47,001 nt of DNA from Apostichopus leukothele (lineage: Eukaryota > Echinodermata > Holothuroidea > Aspidochirotida > Stichopodidae). Under the pieces are notes generated by a model, which was given only the letters and a program-made list of their open reading frames with translations, made no database searches and had not been told where the DNA came from. The stretch lies in NCBI GenBank assembly GCA_010014835.2, contig JAAAKB020000009.1:1626083-1673083 (forward strand). The letters are read 5' to 3'. Made by a program: the position numbers and the translations under genes. This document shows, in pieces, positions 1 through 12,415 of the stretch. The first letter of the stretch is position 1; every line of letters begins with the position of its first letter.

Positions 1-113
1 GTAGACCAGGACAATGATATCAAATGTATGCTTCAGTCCGTAGACCAGGACAATGATATCAAATGTATGCTTCAGTCCGTACACCAGGACAATGATATCA
101 AATATATGCTTCA
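1..113. repeat. 39-bp tandem repeat, about 2.9 copies
   Basis: Three units start at 1, 40 and 79 with period 39 and share the core ccaggacaatgatatcaaat. They are nearly identical. The array probably continues beyond the left edge, so its true copy number is unknown. Confidence 0.95.
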
Positions 114-506
114 TGTGGCATGGTAACATCAATACTGCAACAGCGCAATCACCACTGCTTGTGATATGATAGATATTCGAATAAGTAGTCCTGAAAATAA
201 GCACAAAACGTAGGATATCATACTGCTTGATTTCAATTGGCAAAACAACAGGTAAACTACATTTCGTTATAACAGAAGTGTTCGATCCTAAGTGATTATT
301 TTAGATAAGCCTGCGGTACTGTGATTTCAACGGAGTCATTTTATAAAGGTCATAAGGTCACCTATACCAGTTCGGATCGAGCAGGTAACCAACCGTTTAT
401 CATGTACACTTACAATGTCGCACCACCAAGTTCATACTATGCTCAGATGACTAGTGTGCGGACAACATCGCTGCATCCGTGTACACTATATAATATGGTA
501 CTAGGA

Positions 507-560
507 CACGTGCTTTATCAAATTTGTATTTCTGGTGACGTCATCATTCCAGTGACGTCA
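507..560. promoter_or_regulatory. E-box plus two perfect CRE palindromes
   Basis: CACGTG lies at 507-512. TGACGTCA lies at 536-543 and again at 553-560, so the two full CREB/ATF palindromes are 17 bp apart. A TATA-like tract (tatataatatgg) lies just upstream near 485-497. No transcript start or gene can be tied to the cluster, so a regulatory role is inferred from the motifs only. Confidence 0.3.
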
Positions 561-700
561 CTGTTCGTCGTACGGTTAAACGGTTACACAACAAGGTGAC
601 TATAATTTGAGCAGGTGTTTAAGATCGAGTCTATTTGCAGCGAACATATTCAATCTGACTAACGATTCTTTCTTATAACCAAAACACCAGTGTCTTTACT

Positions 701-796
701 TTGGCGTTCCATGGCAGTCTACTACTGGCGTTCCACGGCAGTCTAATATTGGCGTTCCATGATATAAAAAGGTCGTCATGATATAAAAAGGTCGTT
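701..796. repeat. Two interleaved short tandem repeats
   Basis: Three units of tggcgttccaYggcagtcta (about 24-bp spacing) run into two units of catgatataaaaaggtcgt. The third first-type unit changes into the second repeat partway through. Confidence 0.8.
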
Positions 797-1434
797 GTGT
801 TAATGGTCGTGGAGTATCCATACTAAAGGTTCTCTCTTTGTTGCCCCTTCATATTGCATCAGCAGTAACACAGAAACAGATAAGAAAAACAAGTTGAAAT
901 TCTGTTGACAATGTAACATGCGCACTTGAATTTCAGGTGGCCGTTTGTGAAACAAAAGCTTGAATCAAGACAATAGTATTGTTATTATGTGCTGGTCACA
1001 CGTCAGAAAGTGCATTGATCTATAAGATATGATAGCCTGTTGTGGTAAGCCACAACGTCTGGTGTGGAAATACCCTTAAATCAAGTTGTTTCACGAAGAA
1101 AATAGGCAAGCCGATATGTTTGTGTGTGTGACATGGCAGTGGACATTCATTTATTTACTTTTTTTTCTATGATTTAAAATAATGAGGGAGCTGTTTCACT
1201 ATTGAGGTGTCATGGCACCAGTTCGCTCCCCCTTGCTACGTAATGCAGTTACAAATATCTCGTTGAATTCTGGCTTTTCGAAATACTGAATACTTGAAAA
1301 TAGAGGAGAAGACCGAAGTCTTGACCTGATAAAAGACGTTTTAGGTTCATCTTTATTGTTCTGTATAGGTGAATGATAGGTTTTATTTTTCATGCCATAA
1401 ATGCTTCAAAAAACCTTTAGCGAATCAAGTTAAA

Positions 1435-1682
1435 GGAGTGTTAGCTCAGTGGTTAACGCCGGTGCGTTCCAATCATAAGGTCCCCAGTTCGAGTCACTCC
1501 AAGATTAATGTATGTCGGCCAGTTACAGAGTTGTTGACAATTGACAATTCATAATCATAGACGTTAAATATGAATGTATTGTAAGAGACTGACTTCGGTC
1601 AGCTTGCGGCTTTGATAAGCCTTTGAGGCTTCTTGCGAGATCCTGCTTGCAGGAGGATCTAAAATACATACATACACACATA
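1435..1682 (+). mobile_element. tRNA-derived SINE
   Basis: The head (1435-1500) looks like a tRNA: GGAGTG pairs with CACTCC, box A is TAGCTCAGTGG at 1442-1452, and box B is AGTTCGAGTCA at 1486-1496. The body carries three back-to-back hairpins (1589-1602, 1617-1631, 1638-1660). The 3' tail is a (CATA)n-like simple repeat. The hexamer CAAGTT flanks the element at 1426-1431 and 1683-1688 and may be the target duplication. The family name is not known to me. Confidence 0.8.
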
Positions 1683-1689
1683 CAAGTTG

Positions 1690-3639
1690 ATGATTTATCA
1701 CACTAAGTTATGACAATAAAACTGGTAGCCTTGATTCCTATATGAGAAAGTTAGGTTAGACTTAGATATCTCTGTTACTACAAGTAGTGTAGGCCAACGG
1801 TATTTGTTGATATTTGCTATAAGACATATGAAAGTATTTTGATACAAAAAGTAAGTGTTACACTGATGCCACCCACACCCCCTCCCCCTCCAATAAGAGA
1901 AAGAAGGTAATAAGAGCTAAAACTTATATGATTACAAACACAGAAAGAAGAATCTTTAAAACTTAAAGGCCAACAATGTAACAATGACGTGCACGGGATT
2001 TCAAAGGGTGGTGGTGTGTGTTTCTGGTGGGGCTTCACGAGGCATCACTACAAAGTTCAGCAATTATACGCCTTTGAAACATTCTGGTCAAATTGCAATA
2101 TCAAATAGGGTCATCATTTAACATATCAATATGGTTCTCTTTTTAACATATATAGGCCTATCATTGGGGTCATTATTGAACATATCATTGAGGTCATTAT
2201 TTAGCGTAGGCCTGTTCTTGGCGTCATTTTTTAGCATAGGCCTATGCATGAGGCTATAATTTAGCATATCATTATGGGGTCAATGTTTAGCATATCATTG
2301 AGGTCATTATTTAGCTTCAATAAGGAACCTACACTTTTTTGTTAATTTGCATATCTTTTTGTGCAGACTTGAGAAATTGTTGACATAATTACGTAATCAT
2401 TGACGTAATCATTCATAGCCAATCAATGCTTAGCAAAATATCATGCCCCAATATCGTGTACCGAAAGAGCACCCTACAACTTAAATTTCCATTTCTATGA
2501 ATATTCATAAAGATAATCACAACCCGAATTCTCTAATTTCACGGAGCAGTAAAATGGATAATTGAGCATATTAATGACATTAATAACATAATGTTGATAA
2601 TGATGTTACGCTTACTTTGACATAGTAATTGCACTTCTTGGAACCTGCATCAGATTATCTGGATTTTCATTTCAATAGTTTGATTCTCTATATGTAAATA
2701 TATACATATGACAAATATGCTTTACCGACATACTATCTATATAGGGAACCTACATAGTTTTGTTATGGTTGATGCACATCACGCACGCAAAGCTATGTCG
2801 TTATTATGTATTGGTCTAGGGTTATTATAATGCTCAACACATAATTGTTGCATGATTTGCTCTTGGTATATATAATATACGCATAATTATGTAATAACTA
2901 CAGCCTGATGGATACATTTAATACAAGAAATAATAATAATAAAAATAATAATGATATATAGTGCATCACAGGGCTAAGTTTAGTCATGTGACTTTTACAG
3001 TATGTGACACATAGCTATTACGTAATTCTGTAAGCCTGTAAGCCTGACATTGTACATGGCAGGACTTGACATTATTATCCAGAGAGTGTAGCTCGCTATG
3101 CAGATTTGTATATTATAAATGCAATACCGGCCACAGTTTGTGTATAAACTGATTACTACTGAAAGCCGCATACTTAATTTTACATAGGTAACTAATGAAG
3201 TTGATAATATATTTCAAATGAAATTGTCTAAAGATAAATTCTCCAAAAGGCTAAGACTTCTTCAATTATTAAAAATTATTGCACTTTTTTGCAGAGAAGA
3301 ATAATCATTTTAACAAGTTCTCGCCGCAGCCCATAAAGGCTGGTAACTGGGCGAGTGTACTTTATTACCATTCAACAGAACAGTTCAGAGGTTAATGTGT
3401 TCTCTGCGACTTCCCACTTGCTTGCTAAAAGTTCCCACTTTATACAGAACTTACATATGCACTTCAAAATATGTCTCAAAATCCGGAATTAAATAAACAA
3501 ATTACCAAGATACTTAATTTATGTTCTTCTTTGTTATTTCATCAAGAGGCTTAGGTGGCTTGCTATTAAATGTGCAGTTTTTATTCTTATAGTAACCCAG
3601 AAGTAATATTATGTTCAATATATAAACGGTATATAATAT
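1690..3639. other. Intergenic AT-rich sequence, no gene recognised
   Basis: No coding or RNA gene can be supported. The stretch holds the degenerate repeat at 2100-2320 and short AT microsatellites (about 2925-2955). Confidence 0.6.
2100..2320. repeat. Degenerate tandem repeat, about 33-bp unit
   Basis: Variants of catatcattgaggtcattattt recur at least five times, interspersed with taggcct. Unit boundaries are eroded. Confidence 0.7.
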
Positions 3640-4231
3640 TAATTATTATTGTTATTATTATTATTATTTTAAATTACATTTACTTAGCACTTATTCTAAA
3701 AGTATATAAGCTCTGAGTGCTTTACAGATGAAACAAACTTCATAACTCAATAAAAGTAATTAACAATGACAAATTAAGCAGATAAGACAATAAAACTATA
3801 AACGAAAACTATAAACAATCAGAGCAAATTAGATATAACTTAAAATCTAAACTAAAAATAGCAACATCAAAGTTCAGAAATGAAACCAACCAAAGAAAAA
3901 CAACAATGGGGTGGAACCGAGTCAGAAGAGATCGTTAAAAAATATGTCTTTTAGTCACGTTTAAAAGAACAAAGAGAAGTATTAAATATGATTTGAAGGA
4001 GGGGGCGGAGGGTGGGATGTGATTCCATTCTTTAAGGGCATTAACTTCAAAGGATTGATCTCCTATATTTTTGCGGAGGTTTTTTTGTATTTCCAATAAA
4101 AGCTGGGTTGATGACCTTAACGTACAATTTGGTTGATAGAATTTTATTAATTCAATTAAATAGTTATGGGCAGTGACTTTCAGAGAATCGAAGCAAAGTA
4201 CTAAAATCTTAAAAACGCCTACGATATTCAA
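3640..4231 (-). mobile_element. LINE 3' end (CR1/L2-like), 5'-truncated
   Basis: The minus-strand reading from 4231 to 3935 looks like the C-terminus of a non-LTR reverse transcriptase polyprotein. It has TLRSSTQLLLEI, then NIGDQSFEVNALKEWNHIPP, then a FKSYL segment, matching the family pattern of LRSS..LLL, GDR.F..AAP.LWN.LP, FK..LK. Downstream (lower coordinates) lies the typical 3' tail, AAAGCACT...GAG...AAGTGCTAAG, ending in an AAT-rich microsatellite at about 3645-3670. Only the last tenth or so of a LINE is present. The exact clade is uncertain. Confidence 0.75.
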
Positions 4232-4792
4232 GAGGCAACCAATGAAGAATGAGTCAGCCGAAATACCCTGTAGTGTGACTTTAAAATTATGGTTATTTAA
4301 GTTGTTTTGGTTTAGAGTTCACAAAACTATACGTTGCTCATGTTATTAAGTCTTCGGTTGATCACAGTAATCCACATTGCTAAACTTATTTAAAAAAAAA
4401 ATTAAAACTTGAAAAGTATTGCTAAATATAAATCCAAATCTACTATTACCATGACATAGCTGTAAAAACCTGGTCAGATGGATTGCACACTCTAATAACA
4501 TAAATTATAAAAAAAGAAGAAATAAACTGTTCTATGCCCAAAAAAATGAAACTATAACCATTCAATACAGAACGGCAATTATCATTGTGTCCCTTGCACA
4601 AACATTCATATTCATTTGTCGTTTTAATTATTTCTTCAATCTATGAATGATAAATCAAAACATAAAATGTTGCTATCTTTACTAACTTACAACAAATTGG
4701 TATTAAATCACGATTTCATTTCCCTAAAACCAAATGTATTGTAATCACGTTTTTTTTTCGTTTTTTTTTTAATAGTTTGATAATTTATCAGA
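4232..4792. other. Intergenic, nothing recognised
   Basis: AT-rich sequence with oligo-A and oligo-T runs (for example 4391-4400, 4750-4770). No coding signal. Confidence 0.6.
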
Positions 4793-4984
4793 TTAGAGCA
4801 TTAGAAGATGTTCGCTTGTCATTCGACCTCTAAATCGAGCAGGTAATTCCAACAGCTCATCTCCTTCATATAAAAGACTGCTCACATCTGATATAATTAC
4901 CATTCGGCTTTCTGGTTGCCTGCGGCACACTTTGTCCTCTACAGTTATCCTATCTGTATATAGCCGTCCGAATCCAGGACACAT
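4793..4984 (-). other. Unidentified protein-like fragment
   Basis: A 63-residue minus-strand frame ends in a stop at 4793 and has a mixed, protein-like composition, for example VEDKVCRRQPESRMVIISDV and YEGDELLELPARFRGRM. An in-frame stop lies directly before the ATG. If this is an exon, its acceptor must lie inside the frame: tatatacag and aactgtag are possible. I do not recognise the family. It may be a terminal exon, a transposon remnant or chance. Confidence 0.3.
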
Positions 4985-6819
4985 TTAATGTATTCATAGA
5001 GCGTACCGCCATCCTGCTTAGCGGAATAGCAGGAAGCATTAAGCTCTAATATTAAATATTCATCTCTCTAATGAAGGAACAAACACTGAGATCTTATCTA
5101 TTTGAACAGCTCGTCGTTGTGTTCGGATAAGTTTCGTTGGAATTTTTTGAGAGATATTCACAAATAAATTGATAAAATATACGGTTTAATTTTTTTGGTA
5201 ATATCTTGTTCAAAATTGGCGTAAAGAGGCATTTTCAATAAACTTACACTAAATTCTAACACACTTTGAAGGTTCTCTCTTTTCTTTCTTTATAACCTTT
5301 GACCTCGATATTTTTGTGTCAAAGACGAGTGGACCAATCACGTTGTCGATGGGATGACGATTATCTCACTTTAGGAAGAAAATATAAGGAAAGTAAAAAA
5401 AAGTAAAAAAAAAAGTTAAATTTTCTATCTCTGAAATGACGACCTCGACTCAGATCGACTCCGTGCAGAGACCTCTATTACGGAGCCGTTTGTTATCTTG
5501 TCAAATTACAGCAGGTCAAGGGTCATCTCCATGGTTGGGCGTATACTCGCACCGAGCGTCATCCATGTGGGGTAATAAATGGCGTAGAAGATAAGGAAGA
5601 CCGAATTCGGTTCGTAAATGTCACGGTGATTTATTTTGTTATTGTAAACATAACCTAGACCTGATTTTGCTATGTTGATCAACAAGACTTCAATCCTCGC
5701 CTGAAAATGTGATCCTGTAAGTCTGGGGTTACCCGATTCTTCTTATGAAACATGGTACTGCCATGACATATGCGCCATGCGTCACCAGCTCGGCACGCCA
5801 AACATAGGAATAGGATATATTCACGTTTTGCTTCAGATGTGATATATTTTCTTTGTGTATTTTTTGACCGAACGTGTTACAATGTCATTTATGTGTAGTC
5901 CGACAATTTCAGAGTCGTAACATAAACGTTGATATAGAGGTAAAGATAACTATATCAAGTCACGTGAAGGGTACATATTTTGTTTTTGATAATCGGTTTC
6001 ATATCTTTTTCGCTTAGAAAGTCTCATGTTTGCAGGCATTTGCTTTTGACTATTTTTCTTTGTTTCTTTGTGTTTTATCTTATAAAAAAATCCTTGCCGA
6101 TTAGAACAACTGTATTTCTTGCATCTCCTTTCATAAAAGAAAAACAGGTGACCAATAGAATGAATGGATCGCTGATGAGGAATAAAGGCCCGGATTTAAT
6201 CTCTGCCACATGATCTGTGCCGAAATCTCCACAATAGTGGTTAGAAAATAAACGACAACTTATTCTTAGCGAGATTTTTTGTCCACCTATTATTTAGTCT
6301 CCTATAAAAACCCTACTTCTCGACAAAACACTCCAAGTTCTAAAAATTGATTGAATAGCAACTTATGAATGCATTATCGAGTGTGTGCATGCACAATTGT
6401 TGACTGGTTCCAGTACCACGGCGGCAGTCATATTTTTAAGTGAGAAATTCAACGCAATCGGAGACTAAACCCGTTTTTCTCCGTTAGACGATACAAACGC
6501 TAGGAGGTTTTTACCGGATAAAACACCTTAATTGCTCCGAGAGTGCAGAGTACATGTCTTGGTGCAACTGTCACTTTTTAATTGCGTGAGTCTCGAGGCC
6601 AGTTCACAACCTGTTCCTTCAAAAGGGAAGAATGAAAAGTAACAAAACCAGGATTCCGCCGGCTCACGTCCACCCAGCTGATTCTCCTCAACTAGCTTAG
6701 CTCCTCGTCAATAAAACTAGCCTTTCACTGACGTTCCAATCTTCGACTTAATTAGACGTTTTTTAGAGCATTAATCATTCATTCGCTGCCTCACCTGCTG
6801 TAGTTATATTGTTAGTTAT
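4985..6819. other. Intergenic, no gene recognised
   Basis: No supported gene, RNA or repeat. Short open frames (for example 5980-6213) lack any recognisable feature. Confidence 0.55.
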
Positions 6820-7440
6820 TGTTGGCAGGGCGCGTGGCGAGAGGCAGAACTCACGACCGCCGCCGCGTCCCCGTCTGCGATCCAGAGTCTGGTTGTTTGC
6901 TATATCCAAGTATTCGATGCATTGATAAAAGCCCATTTCTGGCAAGACAGGGATTGGCCACGTGTCTAACGTGTTGTATAGCTGTATCGTAGCCTGTTAC
7001 TCCATCGCCGGGCCAGTCCCGTTTACTTGCCGGGCCCGAGGCTTCGAGGAGATGGAGGCGCTACAAGCTAGTCCTTCTGCCATTCGGCGGTTTTCTTCTC
7101 TCTGCCCATCTGCGTGGTGGACGCCGCACGTTTTAGCGGTGTGCCAAACCCCTCTCTTCTTCAAAGGAAAAGCTCAAAATTGCCGGGAAATTGTTGAAGT
7201 TCTAGGTCCACCGAGAGGGCACCACGAGCGTGCAGCGAAGCTTTCGTTTTTAGCGGCAGCTTGCGACTGTTGTTGTCATCCATGGGGCATGCCTCCAGCC
7301 ATTTCTAGTCGAAATTTCTTTTTCTTTTTTCATGTCTTGATATGATTTTACGACATATGCGTGATGTATCATATCATTTCCAGTACCGCCGTTCTCCGTT
7401 TTCAAGTTTTCCGGTGCTCCCATGCCCTCATTAATCATTA
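6820..7440. other. CpG-richer island with a 127-codon open frame
   Basis: This block is visibly richer in G, C and CpG than its surroundings (for example gaccgccgccgcgtccccg near 6857). An open plus-strand frame spans 6962-7345, but its product resembles nothing known to me and ends in a run of Phe from a T-tract. It could be an unmethylated promoter or 5' exon region, or an old repeat. I do not call it a gene. Confidence 0.35.
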
Positions 7441-10400
7441 CGAAATCTCAGACGAAGAGAGAGAGAAAAAATACCCAACCTCTATAACTTCATGTATACC
7501 CGACGATGTCGTCTCTTTTTAAAAAAAGGGGGCTATATAAGGATTTGTCAAAGATATAAAAAAAAAACTAATCTTATATAATGATTTCCATATGCCACAA
7601 GTTATTAAGATATTTATGGGCAAAGATAACCAGATATGTAGCATTTTTGTAAGCAGTGAATCGTGCGTCCCATAAACTCATGCATAATCTTTCTCTGTTT
7701 GGACGCAGTGTTTGGAACACTTAGCCGCATACGTATGGACGAAAAACAAGGCAGGAAAAACATCAAGCGATATTTCTGCTCCCATGTTTGCTGGTTTGGT
7801 GATGCGTTTTTATTTATTAGTAGAAACACTTGCAAAGTCAGATACGAGCGTCCAATTAAAAAATATATATTATTGAGCCGCTGATTTCGTTTGATAAGGA
7901 TATAGTCAAGAACGAGATTCTGCTTTCTGTGAGTCTTTCAAAACTGTATTGTAGTCATGCGGCGAAAACGCTTTAACTATGACCTCACAAGCTGATAGGC
8001 TCTTTTGACGCGCTTTTTATGTTTTTTCCCCTTGCTTCATTACCATGGAGATGAAAGTGCGTATTATATTTATCATATCACAGTTGTATAAAATTATTAC
8101 TGTTGGAACATTTAACAAAAGTTACCAGAGAAAATAATTTGTTATCTACTTTTAGGCTATAATTGCTAAAGTTTTCCAATTTTGGGGTAACACATGTTTG
8201 TGAAGGGAAACTAGTCTATACCCCATAGATGAAGTTCTTGTCTTGAACTTTTTCGATATAAACTAATTTGTTGCAATGTATGTGGGAATTTACAATATAC
8301 AAAGATCTACCAGTATTTGGGGGATATGAAATAACAGATACAAGAAAAATAAAGTTACCAGATTGTTTTTTTTTATATTCAAAACAGAATGTAATTTTGT
8401 ACGTCCAATTTCAAAGACTGTTCTTGTGCCAATATCGCCGTGTGCGTTGGTGATACTTCTAAGGTAGTGTTAAAATCGTAATGTCGATATTTTCTTTCTT
8501 CTTCTTAAGCTCTTGTAACCAATTTCCATAATCTGGAGTTTTAATTTTACTATGTTTTAATTTTATGTTTCAAAGTTCTGTTAATTATGTTTTCTACTTC
8601 GATGGAATTCTCGGCAGCTTCGCAATCATGATTAGGTAACGATCTGTACCCCATTCTCGGTTGCCGCCCCCTTCTTCTCAGTTGATTGACCCTGTCCATT
8701 GTCTACACACATAAGATATGTGTTTTATTGTGTGAATATCAATACAACACTTTTACATGATAAAAACACAGTAAAAAGGTCTTAAAATATCTAAAGGACC
8801 GTTATTTTTAGTCTGGTTTTGCTCAGTTACTTCAGACAATCCTGTAACGTGCGTCCTGCTGATACATTAGGGTCATACTGTCGTGAGACGGCTCAGACAA
8901 GGCTCACGGTCCACCACACATTGTTAATTCTATGTGTTTATTGTGTAGTACGAAATAAGGCTTATGTTACTCAATATTTGGACATTTTCTTAACAATATT
9001 TGTTCATAGAAATTAAAAAATATATAACTTTGGGTCTCAGGAAATGGTAATGGGCTATTCTTGGTCACTTTAGCGAAACACAACCCGATACACCTACCGT
9101 TGTCGACGCTCGCTCCACGGAGTGACGTCACACCCCTTACTACAGGCCAGAACGTAAACAGTACACTAAATGTACATTAAACCTAGAGAAAATGACCGAT
9201 ATTTTAAAGATAAATCATAATTCTGCGTATATTCCGTTCTAAACAGCTGCAAAGTGTTTCTGTTTTGATCGAAAACGGCGTGTTTGCTATGGGCGTCTGC
9301 CTCGCATGCGACCGGTAGGTACCCCGAGCGCCACCCGTATTATTCCTGCGTTTTAGCGATATTTTACACTAAAATAACCTTTTATTAATCCTTAACTACA
9401 GCTTAAAAATTATATTTTCCCGAAACTTTTTATATTTTCCACTTAGAAGACTTCCTACTTTATTAAAATAATGGGACTAAAATTCGGATATATACCTCCA
9501 TCTTACTGGGACGTGAGGGTGACGAAGTCCAGCCCGGAGGCCCCAAGGATACTAGCTCAACATGTCTGTACAAGTGTATAGCGTTATATCACGTTACTGT
9601 TGTACTGAAATTAATTGTAAATGTCTCTGAAATGATTTGATTTACTCTGTTTGTATTAATTAAAACGTTCTCATTTTGCTTTTAATGACGTTTTTGAATT
9701 CACTCAAGCCTAACTTGTATCGGATGACGTGGCATGTATACTCATATGTGATGCCATTTCGCAATCTCAATAACATCGTGTAACGACAAAAACAGTGCCC
9801 AGAAGCCATTTTTTACTGAAATAAGTTTCACAAAGTTGAATGTTTGCTTGATCTTTTGAATTATTTTAATGTCTATGTTCAAAATTAACGTAAGTGTATT
9901 TTCTATTTAGTGACTTGTATATTGCAGTTGCCACATACTTTTGAATACCCGTGTACCCCTAATAACATTATGTTTATATTATAAGTCAATAATTTTATGT
10001 ATTGGATCTGAAATTAAACCTATTTTCAGTCTCATAATTCTCATTTAGTGTCCTATTTTTATCTACTTATTTTTTTTTAGTTTTGTTTGAAATATTGCCA
10101 TTTTGAAATTATTCCTTTGAAACGTTCTTTAGCTTTATCATAAATTTGACCTCAAGTCACAGACTTTATAACTTCCCATTATCCTTTACATACTTCCATA
10201 ATAAAGGCACTCCCAACAACAAATTCAAAAAGCCTTCCAAACTTTGGGTGAGAACCAAACGAGGACAAGTTAATACGCTAAAATTACATAAAAAAACAAA
10301 CAATTTTTGAGGCACAGTTTTCTCAAAACGATTAAGGTATTGTGTTGATTTCCACGTAAAATCTGGCTTGTATTAAAGATTCTTATGCACCAACTCATCG

Positions 10401-12284
10401 AACTACGCACATCACACTGGAGAACGAAAACAATTAATTGTGGTTGTTTTCTACCTCTGGAAAACTTTTCAAGGGCCAACATTTCTTGGTAACTCATTTT
10501 TTTATCTTCTTTTGTATTTTTCTATATTTTTTTTCCTGTTTTCCCCATCTCTTTCTTTTCACATTTGTCACACCGAACTGTCCTTTTCATAGCCAATTAT
10601 ATCTCGCATGTGTTGATGGTGATTAACTGATCAGATACAATCTCTCTTAATGGTTTATGCATGTGCAGGCTCATTATCGCGTCTAGAGATCTTGCTTCAT
10701 TCAAAACTTGAGCCGTTTCTTTGAATTTGATTTTTATCCTAGCGTTTGTTGTTTGCTCACTTTATTTTCTTTCTGTTTTTTCCCCTTTCCTCCCCCCCCC
10801 CCCCAACATTACCAAGGCAACTTACAACAGACAGTAAAATCCGTCAGATTCTATAAATCTGCCATGCATCACATGGAATGGTATCTTTGTTAATTAGCCG
10901 ATCGGCAGGGCCGACCTAGCTGCTTAGTTCCCCACTTGTTCTCTCGTTATTCTGCTTGTCAGGTGACAGACGCCTAACCTTTTGTTTCCATATTGAGCGG
11001 TGAACCTCATGCCCATTTTTAATGCGTCTCTCTCCGCACTATACAAACCTCAGGGTTTGCCCTCAGTCAGACAAAAAAAAATCATACATACCCCCTTATC
11101 CCTACTTCTGTTTTTCTTCAAGATCTCACCTTTTTTTTGCCTTGTCTCCTTAACTGGCTGGATTGATTTAATTGGCTTAAAGAACAAAGTGAGATTAAGG
11201 TTTTTTTTTGGAGTGCAGGGCTAGGATGTTAGTAGTGCCTGCCTTTGCACATCACTAAAGATCACACGCATTTGTTTCCTATCCTTCTATAACATGGCTT
11301 CGCACGTGTCGCGTTGCGGCAATTATTTTCCTCCAACAAGTTCTAACAACCAATGCGTCTGGTTTTGTTTTTGCACGATTCAAGAAAAAAGGAGCCTTCT
11401 TGCTAATCTTTGTGCGAAACGCATCACAGCAAGACATATTATTAGGACTTGTGCACTTTTCCCCCTCTACCAAGGAGTCATGACTCCATTCGAATGGCGA
11501 GTAGCTTGTATTTTCTTGTAGGGCGTTGTGATATTAACAAAGACATTCCACTGAGAACTTAGTGGAATCTGAGAATCTGAGCCATAAACAAAGTGGGTAC
11601 ATTATTTGATACATAAAATGTCGTAAGGTCTATGTATCAAGAGGTTATTCCCCGTAGCAACCCAACTATCTGTGAAATTAAAATGTTAGCATTGACCGCA
11701 CTCCTGCTGACCAAACCTTATGTAATACATTTGTGACAAGTCTTTAGAAACGACTTAACACACTACTACATTTGTGACGTCAGAGCCTCAATAATTGTTG
11801 CAACAGGTGCTCTTCAATTGATTGTAACTGAAACGTCAAATAAGCTTAGAAGACAATATAGACCAAACTAAATGCAAGTTTATAAACTTATGATCAAATG
11901 TGAAATATTGAGAGAAAAAATCTTCTTTTGTTTGTCACTAGACATTTTACACCTTTTGATAATGTAAGTGTAGTTTTGATGTGACGTTATGTTTTACTCA
12001 GACGTCTATTAATTGCATCAGTTAACTATAAACACTAAGTACTTTTTAAGTTTGGTTGAGTTTACCTTAATGAATCATCCATTTGTGTAGATATATATTA
12101 TTTATTCTTGATAGTTATGGATAAAACAAATTAATTTATGACAGCACTTACATTTATATTTTTTCCTTAAATACTAAAAGTTCTGTAATTAACTTTCCAT
12201 ATTTCCGCTTTTAATTATAGGCGTTCTCTTGGTTAATATCTTTACAATATCTGAGCAAACACACAGATTGGTATAACAGGTACT

Positions 12285-12415
12285 GTGTTGATACGTCAGG
12301 AAGCTGGGAGGTCGTAAGTTCAGCGTCTATACTCTACTCTGTGAGTGACTTTGACCGTTGTACGAAGGGTTATGCTCTACTTTACAATAAGTACACACTT
12401 GAGCTGCCCTGATCA
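12285..12415 (+). mobile_element. Possible decayed SINE
   Basis: The stretch gggaggtcgtaagttcagcg resembles a degraded box B region of a tRNA-type SINE. A segment with the look of SINE bodies (cgaagggttatgctctactt) follows. Box A is not clear and no target duplication is visible. Confidence 0.25.

Larger units (their letters stand above)
114..1434. other. Intergenic, no gene recognised
   Basis: AT-rich sequence. The longest open frames (for example 321-599, plus strand) have no recognisable domain, no splice context and no family resemblance. The stretch contains the CRE/E-box cluster and the short repeats listed separately. Confidence 0.6.

Noticed and set aside
1435-1507. A functional tRNA gene
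   Set aside because: The cloverleaf is imperfect, the sequence continues into a SINE body with a simple-repeat tail, and possible target duplications flank the whole unit.
6962-7345. A 127-residue gene in the GC-rich block
   Set aside because: No family resemblance or splice context, and the C-terminal part is translated from a T-tract.
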